A DNA stretch of 64,000 nt, from NCBI GenBank assembly GCA_020636955.1, contig JACJWY010000002.1, forward strand, positions 1 through 64,000, in the 5' to 3' direction. Position 1 is the stretch's first letter, and the number at the start of each line of letters is the position of its first letter. The notes under the pieces were generated by a model that worked only from the letters and a program-made list of their open reading frames with translations, made no database searches and was not told the origin of the DNA. A program made the translations under genes and the position numbers. This document shows, one piece after another, positions 40,883 through 50,398 of the stretch. The DNA comes from Thermoleophilales bacterium (lineage in GTDB: Bacteria; Actinomycetota; Thermoleophilia; Solirubrobacterales; 70-9).

Positions 40883-43525
40883 CTACCGGCGGAGGCCGAT
40901 GCGGAGGCTCTGGGTGGTCCTGAGGCCGTTGTTCGAGGTCACATTCACGGAAATGACCACCGATCCGGACTTGGTTCCCGGGATCAAGTCGAGCCAGGCG
41001 CCCCGGTTTCGGATCTTGACCCTGATTGTCCGCGAATGACCGGCCCGGAAGGACCCGCCGTCAAACAGTGACCTGGCGGCGACGCTACGACCGCGGACCA
41101 GGGCCGAAACCACCGCCCTCCTGATCTGACATTTCCCGCTCAGGCACTTGACCTTGACCGCCCTGAAGGTGCGGTCGGCCGGGACCACCGCCACGGGACC
41201 GCCGATGCGAGAGACCTTCGGGGCCTTGATCTCGGGCTCCGGGCCGGTGTCACCGGTGGGACCGGTTGAACCTGTGCTTCCTGTCAGGCCGGTGCTTCCC
41301 GTTGCGCCTGTGCTTCCAGTGGCACCTGTACTCCCGGTTGCGCCAGTGCTTCCCGTGGAACCGGTTGCTCCCGTGCTTCCGGTTGACCCGGTTGCTCCTG
41401 TACTCCCGGTGGAACCGGTGCTGCCGGTTGCTCCCGTGGTGCCGGTGGACCCGGTTGCGCCCGTGGACCCGGTCGATCCGGTGGAACCCGTAGTTCCGGT
41501 GCTGCCGGTTTCACCGGTCGATCCCGTACTGCCCGTAGCGCCGGTGGTACCGGTCGCCCCCGTGGGTCCTGTTGGGCCGGTGGCGCCGGTGGCGCCGGTC
41601 GAACCTGTTTCCCCCGTCGATCCGGTCAGGCCGGTCAATCCGGTCGGGCCGGTCGAACCAGTGGCGCCGGTGGAACCTGTTTCCCCAGTCGGCCCGGTAT
41701 CGCCCGTCGGACCGGTATCGCCGGTCGGTCCAACATCGCCAGTTGGACCTGGCTCACCAGTCGGTCCAGTATCTCCGGTCGGCCCGACGTCTCCCGTCGG
41801 CCCCACCTCGCCGGTCGGTCCCGTGTCACCGGTCGCGCCGACATCGCCGGTCGGGCCTGTCGGCGCCGCCTTGACCAGCACCGGCACCGATTGCGTTTCG
41901 GCGTCCAGAGTGGCTTCGACCATTGCAGTTCCGGTTGAACTGCCCGCGGTCAGGACCGAAGTGGCCAGGCCGTCCAGCAGCTCGCCCGAAGGATCGACCG
42001 ACCCGAGGTCCGTGGTGAAACCGAGATCGGTGTCGGGCATGCAGCCGCAAACCTGTCCGCCGACGCTGTTCTTTCGAAGGCTCGCGGTGATCTGCGACTG
42101 GCCTCCGTCGGCATAGATGTTCGACGGCAGCGCCCCCACCGACATCACGACATGTGGCTCGACCGCGATGTCATCTCCGACAGTCGAGTCGCAACCAGCC
42201 AGGTTGGCCCCGTCGTTACAGCCCCACCAGTTGTTGCGGGCGAGGATCGGATCGGGCGAATCGTTCTCGATTCCGGTCTCGTTGCCAGCGATGCGATTTC
42301 CCTCGACGTTCACGTTCGACTCGCCGACCAGCCCTGACTGGGCGAGAATCCCGACCTGGGCTCCGACGATGGTGTTGCCGGTGATTTCCGTCTGCAGCAG
42401 GAAAAACCCAGGCCACAGCTGAATCGCCACCTGGAGATCATTGGTCGGATCGCGGGTCATCTCGAAGGTATTGCCTTCAATCGAGACCGCGCCCTGGGTG
42501 AGCGTCACGCCAGCGACTTCCGGAAAGGAGGGGTCGGTGACGACCTGACCAGTGAAGGTGTTGCCTCTCACCTTGAGTTCGGTGCAGCCGCAAGCAAGCT
42601 CGCCGTTCACTCCCGCCTGGACATCGCTGAACCGGTTCCCTGAAACGTCCGCCTTGCCCACGTCCTCCAGCAGGATGCCCGATGCCGTTTCGCCCGAGGT
42701 TCCCTTGAAGGCGAGATCCCGGAAGAGATTGCCGGTCGCGCTCAGGGTCAGACCGGTCTCGAAGTCGATGCCGTTTTGCGGAAGCGAGTCCGTGTCCCCG
42801 CGGCCCGCGATCTCGGTTTCGTCTACCTGCATTTCCAGATAGGCCGAACTAAACGAGTCGGAGGTGGAAACAATGCCGGCCGACTGGAACCCGTGAATGT
42901 ATGAATTGAAGACCCGCAACTTGCGGTAGTTGCCATCGCTGTCGAGGGCGGAGATGCCATAACCGCCGTCGCTTTCGTCGATCGGACCGACCTGGGTCCC
43001 GAGCGTTTCCACGTTGGAGACGAGGCCCCCGGAATCGATCAGGTGGATGCCGGAGAACTGGTTGTTGATACCACCCTGGTCCTGACCGTCCACGATCAGA
43101 TCCCGGATCGTGACGGTCGAGGCGTAGACGCAGATGACCCCGGTCCATCCGGTCACCGGATCGCAAGGAGTGAGGGGACTGGAAGCCGGGACGATCGTGG
43201 TGTTGGTGGCCGAGCGGCCCGCACCCCGGATCGTGATGTCGGTGCTGTCAACCGAGGCCCCGGCGAACTGGCCCGGTCCGATCTCGATCACGTCTCCCGA
43301 AACCGACTGGTCGATCGCGTACTGCAGCGTCGCGCAGTCACTGGACTGGCAGTCGCCGGCATCGGTCCCGCCGATCGCAACACTGAGGGTCGCCGCGGAA
43401 GCGGACGCACTAATCCCGGTGAGGCAGGCAATGAACGCAAAGGCGGCCAGCAGCACCTCGAAGAACCGGGTGAAGTTCCGGTGGGTGGACGAGAAACCCT
43501 CGGCGACCTGCGCCTGATCAATCAT
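40883..43525 (-). CDS. Secreted right-handed beta-helix/collagen-like surface protein
   Basis: An 880-aa protein: signal peptide (about residues 18-45, ending SASAA), a pectate-lyase-like parallel beta-helix (about 46-440) with recurrent asparagine/valine rungs such as ISGNRFSD and GNTFEMT, an Ig-like segment (about 450-550), a collagen-like domain of about 70 Gly-x-Thr triplets (about 553-761), then a 110-residue beta-rich C-terminus. The Gly-Pro-Thr/Gly-Ser-Thr triplets recall BclA-type bacterial collagens, which trimerise and can be glycosylated on Thr. GGGAG precedes ATG 43525. Likely an exposed cell-surface fibre; function unknown. Confidence 0.85.
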   Translation of the reverse strand: MIDQAQVAEGFSSTHRNFTRFFEVLLAAFAFIACLTGISASASAATLSVAIGGTDAGDCQSSDCATLQYAIDQSVSGDVIEIGPGQFAGASVDSTDITIRGAGRSATNTTIVPASSPLTPCDPVTGWTGVICVYASTVTIRDLIVDGQDQGGINNQFSGIHLIDSGGLVSNVETLGTQVGPIDESDGGYGISALDSDGNYRKLRVFNSYIHGFQSAGIVSTSDSFSSAYLEMQVDETEIAGRGDTDSLPQNGIDFETGLTLSATGNLFRDLAFKGTSGETASGILLEDVGKADVSGNRFSDVQAGVNGELACGCTELKVRGNTFTGQVVTDPSFPEVAGVTLTQGAVSIEGNTFEMTRDPTNDLQVAIQLWPGFFLLQTEITGNTIVGAQVGILAQSGLVGESNVNVEGNRIAGNETGIENDSPDPILARNNWWGCNDGANLAGCDSTVGDDIAVEPHVVMSVGALPSNIYADGGQSQITASLRKNSVGGQVCGCMPDTDLGFTTDLGSVDPSGELLDGLATSVLTAGSSTGTAMVEATLDAETQSVPVLVKAAPTGPTGDVGATGDTGPTGEVGPTGDVGPTGDTGPTGEPGPTGDVGPTGDTGPTGDTGPTGETGSTGATGSTGPTGLTGLTGSTGETGSTGATGATGPTGPTGATGTTGATGSTGSTGETGSTGTTGSTGSTGSTGATGSTGTTGATGSTGSTGSTGATGSTGSTGATGSTGSTGATGSTGATGSTGATGSTGLTGSTGSTGPTGDTGPEPEIKAPKVSRIGGPVAVVPADRTFRAVKVKCLSGKCQIRRAVVSALVRGRSVAARSLFDGGSFRAGHSRTIRVKIRNRGAWLDLIPGTKSGSVVISVNVTSNNGLRTTQSLRIGLRR
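41242..41866 (-). repeat. Collagen-like Gly-x-Thr triplet repeat region
   Basis: About 70 uninterrupted codon triplets of form Gly-(Pro/Ser/Ala/Thr/Asp/Glu/Val/Leu)-Thr or Gly-x-(Asp/Glu/Val) encode the collagenous stalk. The 5' part of the gene repeat favours GPTGDTGPTG and GPTGDVG; the 3' part favours GSTGSTGATGSTG. This degenerate 9- or 18-bp periodic DNA is prone to length change. Confidence 0.9.
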
Positions 43526-43599
43526 TCAATTCTCCCGCGTAGCCTGTCGCGGGCGGCCGACTGGCCTGCCCCCGCTCCACCCTAACGCAATCCTGGGGC

Positions 43600-46113
43600 T
43601 CAGCGGACGGCTTCGATCCAGTCCAGCGAGCGGCCACAGAGCCGCTGTGCGTCGGCCGGGGAAACGGTCACGACCTTCGGGTCAGCGACCGGCTCGAGAA
43701 TTACCGGACCGATGCCGAAGGGGTAGCCCCCGGTCGCCGGGCTCAGGTCGCTTCCCTTCTCGTAGGTGAGTGACACCGGCAGGGTTCCGGCTTCAACATC
43801 CAGGTCGTCAAGGGAAATGAACTGGGCGTTGTTGTTGAGCAGGCCGCGAGCCGAACCGGCCTCCTGCTCGCCGATCTTCACCGAAACCTTGCCCCTGGCC
43901 GATCCGCCAACCCACACGTGGTAGCGGCCGGACTTCGGAACCGTGACGCTGCCGGTCGCGGTGCCGTTTGAGACCGGGGTCAGGGTCTTGTTGACCGGGT
44001 CCGGAACCCAGTCCTGCGGGTAATCGGTCAGCTCGGCGACCGCGTTCGGTTCCCGTTCCGCGGCCACCACCTTGCCATCGCCGGCCCGGGAAGCGACGCT
44101 CTGGACCACCGCACAGTTCGGCACCGTGGCCGGCTGGAAGCCGCTGCCAAGCGGCTTGTGGACGATCAGGTTGGCGGCGTCGTAGTCGGGGTCCCGCTGC
44201 CAGACCTCGTAGTAGTCGCCCTGCCAGACCCGCTCGTAAGGCGAGGGCGGGCGGCTCTGTTGCGGGCTGCGACGCAAGACCAGCGTCCGGTAGGTGAGCA
44301 CACCCTCCTGCTCCGGGTCCATGACCAGCTCGTCGGTGTCGGACCAGGCTCCCTTTTCGGTCTCGGTTCCATCGAGCCGGGGAATCACCCTTCGGCGGAG
44401 TTCGGAGGCACCTTCGGCGTCCATCAGCCGCAGGAAATGCCGCACCCCGTAGGCTTGGTACTCGGTCATCAGGGTTGGCCCGTCACCCTTGAACTCCTGC
44501 CCGATATCCGAGAGCTCGGCCAGCTGGGCTCTTGGTGCCAGCCAGCTTTCGTGGTAGGCGAGCGCGCTGGAGACGAGGATGCCGCAGGGAACGATCAGGA
44601 GAACGGCGCCGATCGCCCTCAGCGCGCTGAACGAGAGTCCGGCGAAGGGCCTCGCCTCCGAGCTCGCCTTCGAATTTGCTTCGGCATCCGATCCGGCACC
44701 GAGCAGGTAGCCGATGCCAGCCATCGCAAGGATCAGAAACGAGGCCGAACCGGTAGCGAGCGCCTTGCCCTGCACCCAGGGCGAGCCGACCAGCCAGACC
44801 ACGAATGAACCGAGGCCGGTCCCGAAAGTCAGGAGCAAGAGGCCCCAGGCTCGACGAAGAAGGGCGGCAACCAGGCCGAAGCCGGCCGCGAGCACGGTGG
44901 CGAAAACGAGGATCGAGGTGAGCAGGCTGGCCAGGCTCGAGACCGGTTCGACCCGGAAATCGCCGACCGGCCAGGGGCCCGGGTACTGGGCCAGGCTGAG
45001 CGGCCGGATCAGGTTGCCCATCTCCTCGGAACTGGTCAGCGGGCCCTGGTTTGGCGAGAAGAGCTGACCCCCGGCGAAAACGGTCGGGAGACCGACCGCG
45101 GCAATCCCGGCCAGGGTGATCCCCGCGCAGATCAGCATCGGCGCGACCAGGCCGGAGAGCTCGCCACCGTCCCGGCGCGCCTTCCAGATCGTGGCGACCA
45201 TGAGCAGAGCGGCACCGCCGAGGATCGCGAGCAGCCAGGGCAGGCCGCCCGCGCCCATTACTCCGATCAGGGCGCCGCCGGCGAGGATCGGCACGACCAC
45301 AGAGCTGCGGGGCCGGGGATCGCGAAACAGCTCTACCGAACCGGCGGCGAGGATCGCGACCAGCAAGGCGGTGGCAACCTCCTTGATCCCGCCCCAGAAG
45401 GCGTATCCGACCAGCAGGGCTGGCTGGGCGGCGATGAAAACCGCCGCCGCCCGCAGCCGGTGATCGCGGATCACCGGCGCCGCCAGCTCGTAGAAGACCA
45501 GCGACATGATCGCCGCCATCAGGGCCAGATAGGGCTGGAAGAGCCAGGCGGAATCCTGGCCGGTCAGCTCGTGGCCGACCCCGAGCGGGATGAAGGCACC
45601 AAGCGGGTAGCCGGCCGAAAGGTTGATCTGGATCGTCGCCTCGTAACTGGAGGGTGCGAGCCCGCCCACCGAGTGGCCGTGGGCCAGCACATGGTCGGTG
45701 AAGGCGAGCCAGGTCGAGGTGTCATCAAGCTTGATGTAACCGGCGAAGGTGGCCGACCCGGAGAGGATGACCGGGGCGCCAAAGGCGAAAAAGACACCGG
45801 CCGCCGCGGCGATCGGCCAGAGCAGCCGGGACCGGGGCCGGAAATACGAGAGATCCCTGACCGGACCTCTCGGCCCGCCGGTCAGGAGGGCGAGGTAGCC
45901 GGCCACGGCCAGGCCAGTGACCAGGCCCGTGGTGAATTCGGCCAGGGCGGGAAAGCAGGTGACGATGCCCCCGACCGCGATGATCGCGGCAAAACCGGTG
46001 GCCGGCAGGAGGGTCCAGGGCAGTGGCCGGCCGCGGACGAGTTCGGCCAGCAGGCCGAGTCCGACACTGAGGGCCAGCAGGACGAGAGGGAAGATGACCC
46101 AGGCGAAAATCAG
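43600..46113 (-). CDS. Large polytopic membrane protein, function unknown
   Basis: About 837 aa with roughly 13-15 hydrophobic segments in the first 510 residues and a soluble C-terminal region (about 515-837) that ends in a beta-rich, possibly carbohydrate-binding module (SGRYHVWVGGSARGKVSVKI). The first conventional start is GTG 45906, but the frame upstream codes for two more membrane segments (LIFAWVIFPLVLLALSVG, AAIIAVGGIVTC), with no ATG, GTG or TTG before an in-frame TAG. CTG 46113, inside a CTGA overlap with the lipoprotein stop, is the only sensible start. The layout resembles GT-C or polymerase-like envelope proteins, but I cannot name a family. Confidence 0.72.
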   Translation of the reverse strand: MIFAWVIFPLVLLALSVGLGLLAELVRGRPLPWTLLPATGFAAIIAVGGIVTCFPALAEFTTGLVTGLAVAGYLALLTGGPRGPVRDLSYFRPRSRLLWPIAAAAGVFFAFGAPVILSGSATFAGYIKLDDTSTWLAFTDHVLAHGHSVGGLAPSSYEATIQINLSAGYPLGAFIPLGVGHELTGQDSAWLFQPYLALMAAIMSLVFYELAAPVIRDHRLRAAAVFIAAQPALLVGYAFWGGIKEVATALLVAILAAGSVELFRDPRPRSSVVVPILAGGALIGVMGAGGLPWLLAILGGAALLMVATIWKARRDGGELSGLVAPMLICAGITLAGIAAVGLPTVFAGGQLFSPNQGPLTSSEEMGNLIRPLSLAQYPGPWPVGDFRVEPVSSLASLLTSILVFATVLAAGFGLVAALLRRAWGLLLLTFGTGLGSFVVWLVGSPWVQGKALATGSASFLILAMAGIGYLLGAGSDAEANSKASSEARPFAGLSFSALRAIGAVLLIVPCGILVSSALAYHESWLAPRAQLAELSDIGQEFKGDGPTLMTEYQAYGVRHFLRLMDAEGASELRRRVIPRLDGTETEKGAWSDTDELVMDPEQEGVLTYRTLVLRRSPQQSRPPSPYERVWQGDYYEVWQRDPDYDAANLIVHKPLGSGFQPATVPNCAVVQSVASRAGDGKVVAAEREPNAVAELTDYPQDWVPDPVNKTLTPVSNGTATGSVTVPKSGRYHVWVGGSARGKVSVKIGEQEAGSARGLLNNNAQFISLDDLDVEAGTLPVSLTYEKGSDLSPATGGYPFGIGPVILEPVADPKVVTVSPADAQRLCGRSLDWIEAVR

Positions 46114-46706
46114 GACACGGGGACGATATCGCCACTACGGACGAATTCGAGCGAGCGGTTCTTCTCCGGGTCGTAAACCTCGACCTGGAGGTCCGGCTGG
46201 CTCGGCCAGGCGATGATCACGCTGTAGGGGTTGGCCGGGTCATAGAAACCGACTCCTCCGTGTTCGGTGATCTTGACCACATTCGGCCCGTTGGCGAGCT
46301 TGCGCGTCGCCTCATAGGCACCGGCGAAGGGATAGCTGCCGATATTCAGGAAACTCTGGTTTGGATCCCCGGCCTCGGCGTCACCGGTCAGGTACCGGAG
46401 ATGGACGTTGCCGGTCTCATCGGAGCTGAACTCGAGCTGGGTGTCGGACTGCGGGCCAGCCCAGAAGACCTGATGGCCGACATCTGAAGGCAATCCGGCG
46501 AGGTCGGCTTCGCTGACGATCCGGGCATCGCCCGAAATCATCGACATCTCAGTCGCGGCCGAGGAAGGGTCACCATCCCGATTGCAGGCGGTGAGCCCCC
46601 AGACGGCAACCCCGACGAGGATCGCCGTGAATCCGAGCACCATCGCTCGCTGGCCGGCGCTCATCCTGGGCGCTTCGGGCTTGACTGTCGTAGTGGCTCC
46701 GTTCAC
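46110..46706 (-). CDS. Lipoprotein partner of the large membrane protein
   Basis: A 198-aa protein whose hydrophobic N-terminal segment ends in a lipobox-like LTAC followed by NRDGDPSS, so it is probably lipidated at Cys41 (Cys27 if it starts at ATG 46664). The mature part has no motif I recognise; it is Asp/Glu-rich with likely beta structure (VHLRYLTGDAEAG, YDPANPYSVIIAWPS). GTG 46706 is the longest start. It overlaps the next gene by CTGA, suggesting that the two products act together at the membrane. Confidence 0.7.
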   Translation of the reverse strand: MNGATTTVKPEAPRMSAGQRAMVLGFTAILVGVAVWGLTACNRDGDPSSAATEMSMISGDARIVSEADLAGLPSDVGHQVFWAGPQSDTQLEFSSDETGNVHLRYLTGDAEAGDPNQSFLNIGSYPFAGAYEATRKLANGPNVVKITEHGGVGFYDPANPYSVIIAWPSQPDLQVEVYDPEKNRSLEFVRSGDIVPVS

Positions 46707-46771
46707 GGAAGCTCAGAACCCTAAAACAGCTTTCTTTAGAAAACCTCAAATCCCGAGGGGATCAAAAAGAG

Positions 46772-46844
<73 letters not shown>

Positions 46845-46875
46845 GGGTCGGGAAACTTTAGCGAGGCCGAGCCGC

Positions 46876-47646
46876 CTAGGACTCTTCCCCGAGGTCGCGG
46901 CGGATTCCCTCCGAGATCGCCTTTTCCGAGACCTCCTCCATCGCGAACTGGAAGGAGGCGATGAAGGCGTCGGAGGCGAGCGGGCGCAGGCGCCTGAGCG
47001 AGTCGCGCACCTCGGGCCAGCGTTCACGGGGGCGACCGGCCTGGTCGAAGGGCTCCCAGACCTGCTCGTCGAAGAGGCGGATGAAGATCTCGGCCACCGC
47101 GGTCGATCTCTCTTTCAGGGTTTCGAGGGTGTCGAGGCAGTCGTCCATCGGCACCCCGATCGCGGCCAGCTCGTGTCCGGCCCGCAGCAGTTTCGGCGAG
47201 AGCACCTCGAAGCTTCCGTCACCGAGCGGGCGCATCAGGCCGAGCTGCTCCGCTCGTCTTAGCCTCGTCTGGTCGAACTTCTCGTCACCCCAAGGGCCGG
47301 CGATCTCCTGGAGGGACATCACTTCCGGCTGCTCATCCTCGTACGGGGCCCTCACGTCACGGGTGAATCGGAGGAGTTCACCCGGGTCCTCGCCGGCACT
47401 GGCGACGATCCGACGGATCGCCTCCAGATTGAAGCCCTCCTCCTGCAGCTCGCGGATCAGCTCGATCCGGTCCACATGGCCCTGGTCGTAGTAACCGGTC
47501 CTGCCCTGCACCCTGGGTGGCGCCAGCAACCCGCGGGACTGGTGAGCCCTGATGTTCCGCACCGACATGCCGGTGCGATCGGCGAGTTCACCGATCGTGA
47601 TCCGATCGGTTCCCGCGCGGCCGTTTGTCCCGTTTTCCGAGGTCAC
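46876..47646 (-). CDS. MerR-family transcriptional regulator
   Basis: About 256 aa from GTG 47646. The N-terminal winged-helix MerR domain has ITIGELADRTGMSVRNIRAHQSRGLL and GRTGYYDQGHVDRIELIRELQEEGFNLEAI; the usual Arg-Tyr-Tyr of MerR proteins is N-I-R-A-H-Q here. The C-terminal about 150 residues show no metal-binding cysteines, so an organic or envelope signal is more likely. The frame is open to ATG 47703, but that part would lie over candidate operator repeats. Divergent from a pspC-type gene, which it may control. Confidence 0.82.
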   Translation of the reverse strand: MTSENGTNGRAGTDRITIGELADRTGMSVRNIRAHQSRGLLAPPRVQGRTGYYDQGHVDRIELIRELQEEGFNLEAIRRIVASAGEDPGELLRFTRDVRAPYEDEQPEVMSLQEIAGPWGDEKFDQTRLRRAEQLGLMRPLGDGSFEVLSPKLLRAGHELAAIGVPMDDCLDTLETLKERSTAVAEIFIRLFDEQVWEPFDQAGRPRERWPEVRDSLRRLRPLASDAFIASFQFAMEEVSEKAISEGIRRDLGEES

Positions 47647-47653
47647 CTGAAAA

Positions 47654-47721
47654 GATCGTAAGCCGAAAACGATCCCGACACCCCGGGTCGACCCTGATGC
47701 CATCTAAGGGTCATTCCCAAT
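47654..47721. promoter_or_regulatory. Candidate operators in the merR-pspC divergent region
   Basis: Two inverted repeats sit between the divergent starts: GATCGT-N9-ACGATC at 47654-47674 and GACCCT-N11-AGGGTC at about 47693-47715. Arm spacing is in the range used by MerR dimers on stretched promoters. Binding is inference. Confidence 0.35.
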
Positions 47722-47756
47722 CGACAGAACCGGCCCGGGCAATCAGTCTCGTGGTC

Positions 47757-49184
47757 ATGAACGAACAGTCAACACCCAGGAAACTCGCCCGCTCCCGATC
47801 GGACCGCTACATCGGCGGCGTCGCGTCGGGCCTCGCCAGCTACCTGAAGGTCGATCCCGTCTTCGTGCGGATCGCCTTCCTCGCCAGCCTCGTGCTGGGC
47901 GGAATCGGGCTGATCGCCTACGTGCTGCTGCTTGCGGTGATGCCGGTCGAGGGCGACCCGTCCGAGCCGCTGCCACCGGTCGAGCCCAACCGACGCAACA
48001 TGATGATCGGCCTGGCCGTGCTGGTCGGGGTGGTCGGCCTCATCACCGCCGGTTCCGGCAATTTCGCAGGCTGGCTCTTCGGCTTCTGGCCCGGCACCGT
48101 CTTCGGGATCCTGCTCTGGTCGGCCGCGGCAGTCGCCGCAATCTGGCTGCTGGCCACCGGAGCCTTGACCCGGAACAGGGAGTCATCCGGTAACGACCGG
48201 CCAGCCGGATCGGCTTTCCCTCCTTCGGAACCGAAGGTTTCACCGGACCCGGATGCCGAACCGGTTACCTACGCCGAATCACCCACCCAGCTGCCCCGGA
48301 CCGAAGTGATGGAAACCCGGACGATGCCGGAACAGAAGGCCGGCACCCCCGAGGATGGTCCCTCGACGATCGGCAAGATCATGGTCTGGTTCGCGATCGG
48401 ACTGACCGCGCTGATCGTCTTCTGCGTCCTTTTCGTCTTCTCGGCGGCCACCACGGCGCTGGCCGGTGGCATCCCGATGGCCGCCCTGGTGATCATCCTC
48501 GGCGGCTGCATGGTCTTCGCCGGGGTGCAGGGCAGAAAGCAGATGTCACTCTGGCTGCTCGCCGCGGCGGTCGCGATCACCCTGCCGATGGCGATCATCT
48601 CGATCGCCGACCTGAGGATCGAAGGCGACTACGGCGACATCAACGAAACGCCGCTGACCGCAGCCGAGATCCCGGACGACGGCTACAGCCTGGCGGCCGG
48701 AAACATGACCATCGACCTGCGGAGATTCGATTTTCCGAAGTTGAAGGAGCAGACGCTCGAGGTCAGCAGCGGCATGGGCCTGACTTCGGTAATTGTGCCC
48801 GACGGTGTCTGCGTGACCGGCACGGTCGATGGCAAGGCCGGGGTGGTCAACATCCGGGGCCGCCAGTCAAGCGGGTTCAGCGTCAGCCAGAGCGCATCCG
48901 GGCCGGTCAGTGGGAAGCCGCTGACGAGGGTGAGAGCGCCCCGACTGCGTATCGACGGCGATTTCAAGCTCGGGGCCTTCGAAGTGGTCGACAACACCCA
49001 GTGGCGCGCCGATGGCCAGGCCGGCAGCTTCGATGACAACGATCTCGAACCCGACGACCGGGCCGAGATGGCCGCCCGCAAGCGGGCCACCGCCGCCTGC
49101 GCCATCCCCGGAAGCCGGGTCGGTGGCGGCCAGGGCAGGATCGGCCGAGCCGCCGACAAAGCGTTGATGAAAGCCGGCAACTGA
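47757..49184 (+). CDS. PspC-domain membrane protein
   Basis: A 475-aa protein. Residues about 8-65 are a PspC domain (LARSRSDRYIGGVASGLASYLKVDPVFVRIAF), followed by several further membrane spans (about 75-150, 210-300). A soluble C-terminal region from about residue 320 has the repeated strand pattern seen in LiaF-like or adhesin-like DUF domains (LEVSSGMGLTSVIVPDGV). Expected to sense envelope stress with the downstream kinase and regulator. ATG 47757. Its TGA overlaps the CTG start of the kinase gene by 4 nt. Confidence 0.82.
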   Translation: MNEQSTPRKLARSRSDRYIGGVASGLASYLKVDPVFVRIAFLASLVLGGIGLIAYVLLLAVMPVEGDPSEPLPPVEPNRRNMMIGLAVLVGVVGLITAGSGNFAGWLFGFWPGTVFGILLWSAAAVAAIWLLATGALTRNRESSGNDRPAGSAFPPSEPKVSPDPDAEPVTYAESPTQLPRTEVMETRTMPEQKAGTPEDGPSTIGKIMVWFAIGLTALIVFCVLFVFSAATTALAGGIPMAALVIILGGCMVFAGVQGRKQMSLWLLAAAVAITLPMAIISIADLRIEGDYGDINETPLTAAEIPDDGYSLAAGNMTIDLRRFDFPKLKEQTLEVSSGMGLTSVIVPDGVCVTGTVDGKAGVVNIRGRQSSGFSVSQSASGPVSGKPLTRVRAPRLRIDGDFKLGAFEVVDNTQWRADGQAGSFDDNDLEPDDRAEMAARKRATAACAIPGSRVGGGQGRIGRAADKALMKAGN

Positions 49185-50398
49185 ACGACGGACCGGACAA
49201 GCGGCTTCAGCGCGACCGCCAGGGCGGGATGCTGGCCGGGGTCTGCTCCGGCATCGCGCTGAGGCTGCGGGTCGACCCGACCCTGGTCCGGGTCGGAGCC
49301 GTGGTCCTGACCGTGATCACCGGCGGGGTCGCGGCGATCGGCTACGGCCTTCTGTGGGTGGCGCTGCCGGTCTCGGGCGAGGAGCCGATCGTCCGGCGCT
49401 GGAAGCCCCGGCAGGGAAGCCGGGAGAAGGCGGCCACCGTCCCGTCGCCCCCCGCCGATCGCCCCTTCAGGGGTTCCTGGGCGGTCGCGGCCGGGGCCGG
49501 TTTCATCACCCTGGGCCTGCTCTTCATTTTCCGGGAGACCGGGGTCTGGTGGTCGGATCAGCTGGTCTGGCCGCTGGTCATCGCCGCCGCCGGCGCGGCC
49601 CTGATCTGGCGGCAATTCAGCCAGTCCTCCCGGAGCTTCCTCGGTCCCTTCCGCGGCGGCGTCGGCATCGCCCTGCTGCTCGGTGGCGCGGTGCTCTTCC
49701 TCTACATAAACGGGGCGCTAAGCGCCGGCGGGGATGTCGCCCTGGCGGGCCTGGTCGCGGTGATCGTGATCGGCCTTCTCGCCGCCCCGATCTGGGCCCG
49801 CTCCTCCCGGGAGCTGAGCGCCGAACGGACAGAGAGGATCCGCTCGCAGGAACGGGCCGAGGTCGCCGCCCACCTTCACGACTCGGTGCTGCAGACCCTC
49901 GCCCTGATCCAGAAAAACCCGGAGGACAGCCGCCGGGTCTCGACCCTCGCCCGCTCCCAGGAACGAGAGCTGAGGGATTGGCTTTCGGGCAAGACCGACA
50001 GCGAAAGGGCCGATTCCCTGGCCGAATCACTGAAAGTGGTCGCCGCCGAGGTGGAGGAGAAACATCAGGTTCCGATCGACGCGGTGACCGTCGGTGACCG
50101 GCCGCTGGACGAGGATTCGATCGCCCTGGTCGCCGCCAGCCGGGAGGCGATGACGAATGCCGCCCGGCATGCCGGAAGCGCCGGCCCGGTCCGCCTCTAC
50201 GCCGAGATCGATCCGAAGAGAACCGAGGTCTTCGTTCACGACCGTGGCCCCGGCTTCGATCCGGATGCGGTGCCCGACGACCGCCGCGGGGTGCGAGACT
50301 CGATCCTCGGCAGGATGAAAAGTCACGGCGGCAGCGCCGAGATCCGATCGACCCCCGGCGAGGGAACCGAAGTGGAACTGGTGTTGGAGAAGAGATGA
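49181..50398 (+). CDS. PspC-domain sensor histidine kinase
   Basis: About 405 aa: N-terminal PspC domain, several membrane spans (to about residue 205), a DHp helix of the HisKA_3 type with HLHDSVLQTLALIQKN (phospho-acceptor His in the first part), and a HATPase domain with EAMTNAARHAG (N box) and VHDRGPGFDPD (G1). The first conventional start, ATG 49229, would cut the PspC domain: upstream codons RLQRDRQGG match its normal entry. CTG 49181 in a CTGA overlap with the previous stop is the only upstream candidate. It ends ATGA-overlapped with the response regulator, its clear partner. Confidence 0.88.
   Translation: MNDGPDKRLQRDRQGGMLAGVCSGIALRLRVDPTLVRVGAVVLTVITGGVAAIGYGLLWVALPVSGEEPIVRRWKPRQGSREKAATVPSPPADRPFRGSWAVAAGAGFITLGLLFIFRETGVWWSDQLVWPLVIAAAGAALIWRQFSQSSRSFLGPFRGGVGIALLLGGAVLFLYINGALSAGGDVALAGLVAVIVIGLLAAPIWARSSRELSAERTERIRSQERAEVAAHLHDSVLQTLALIQKNPEDSRRVSTLARSQERELRDWLSGKTDSERADSLAESLKVVAAEVEEKHQVPIDAVTVGDRPLDEDSIALVAASREAMTNAARHAGSAGPVRLYAEIDPKRTEVFVHDRGPGFDPDAVPDDRRGVRDSILGRMKSHGGSAEIRSTPGEGTEVELVLEKR

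Noticed and set aside
41242..41866. Possible CRISPR-like or satellite array
   Set aside because: The periodicity is 9/18 bp with no fixed repeat or spacers, and it is fully explained by Gly-x-Thr codons of the collagen domain. Its plus-strand frame full of PVxPV is the mirror image.
45725..46135. Minus-strand frame upstream of the large membrane protein
   Set aside because: Arg/Pro/His-rich shadow of the true frame, which continues to CTG 46113 with membrane segments.
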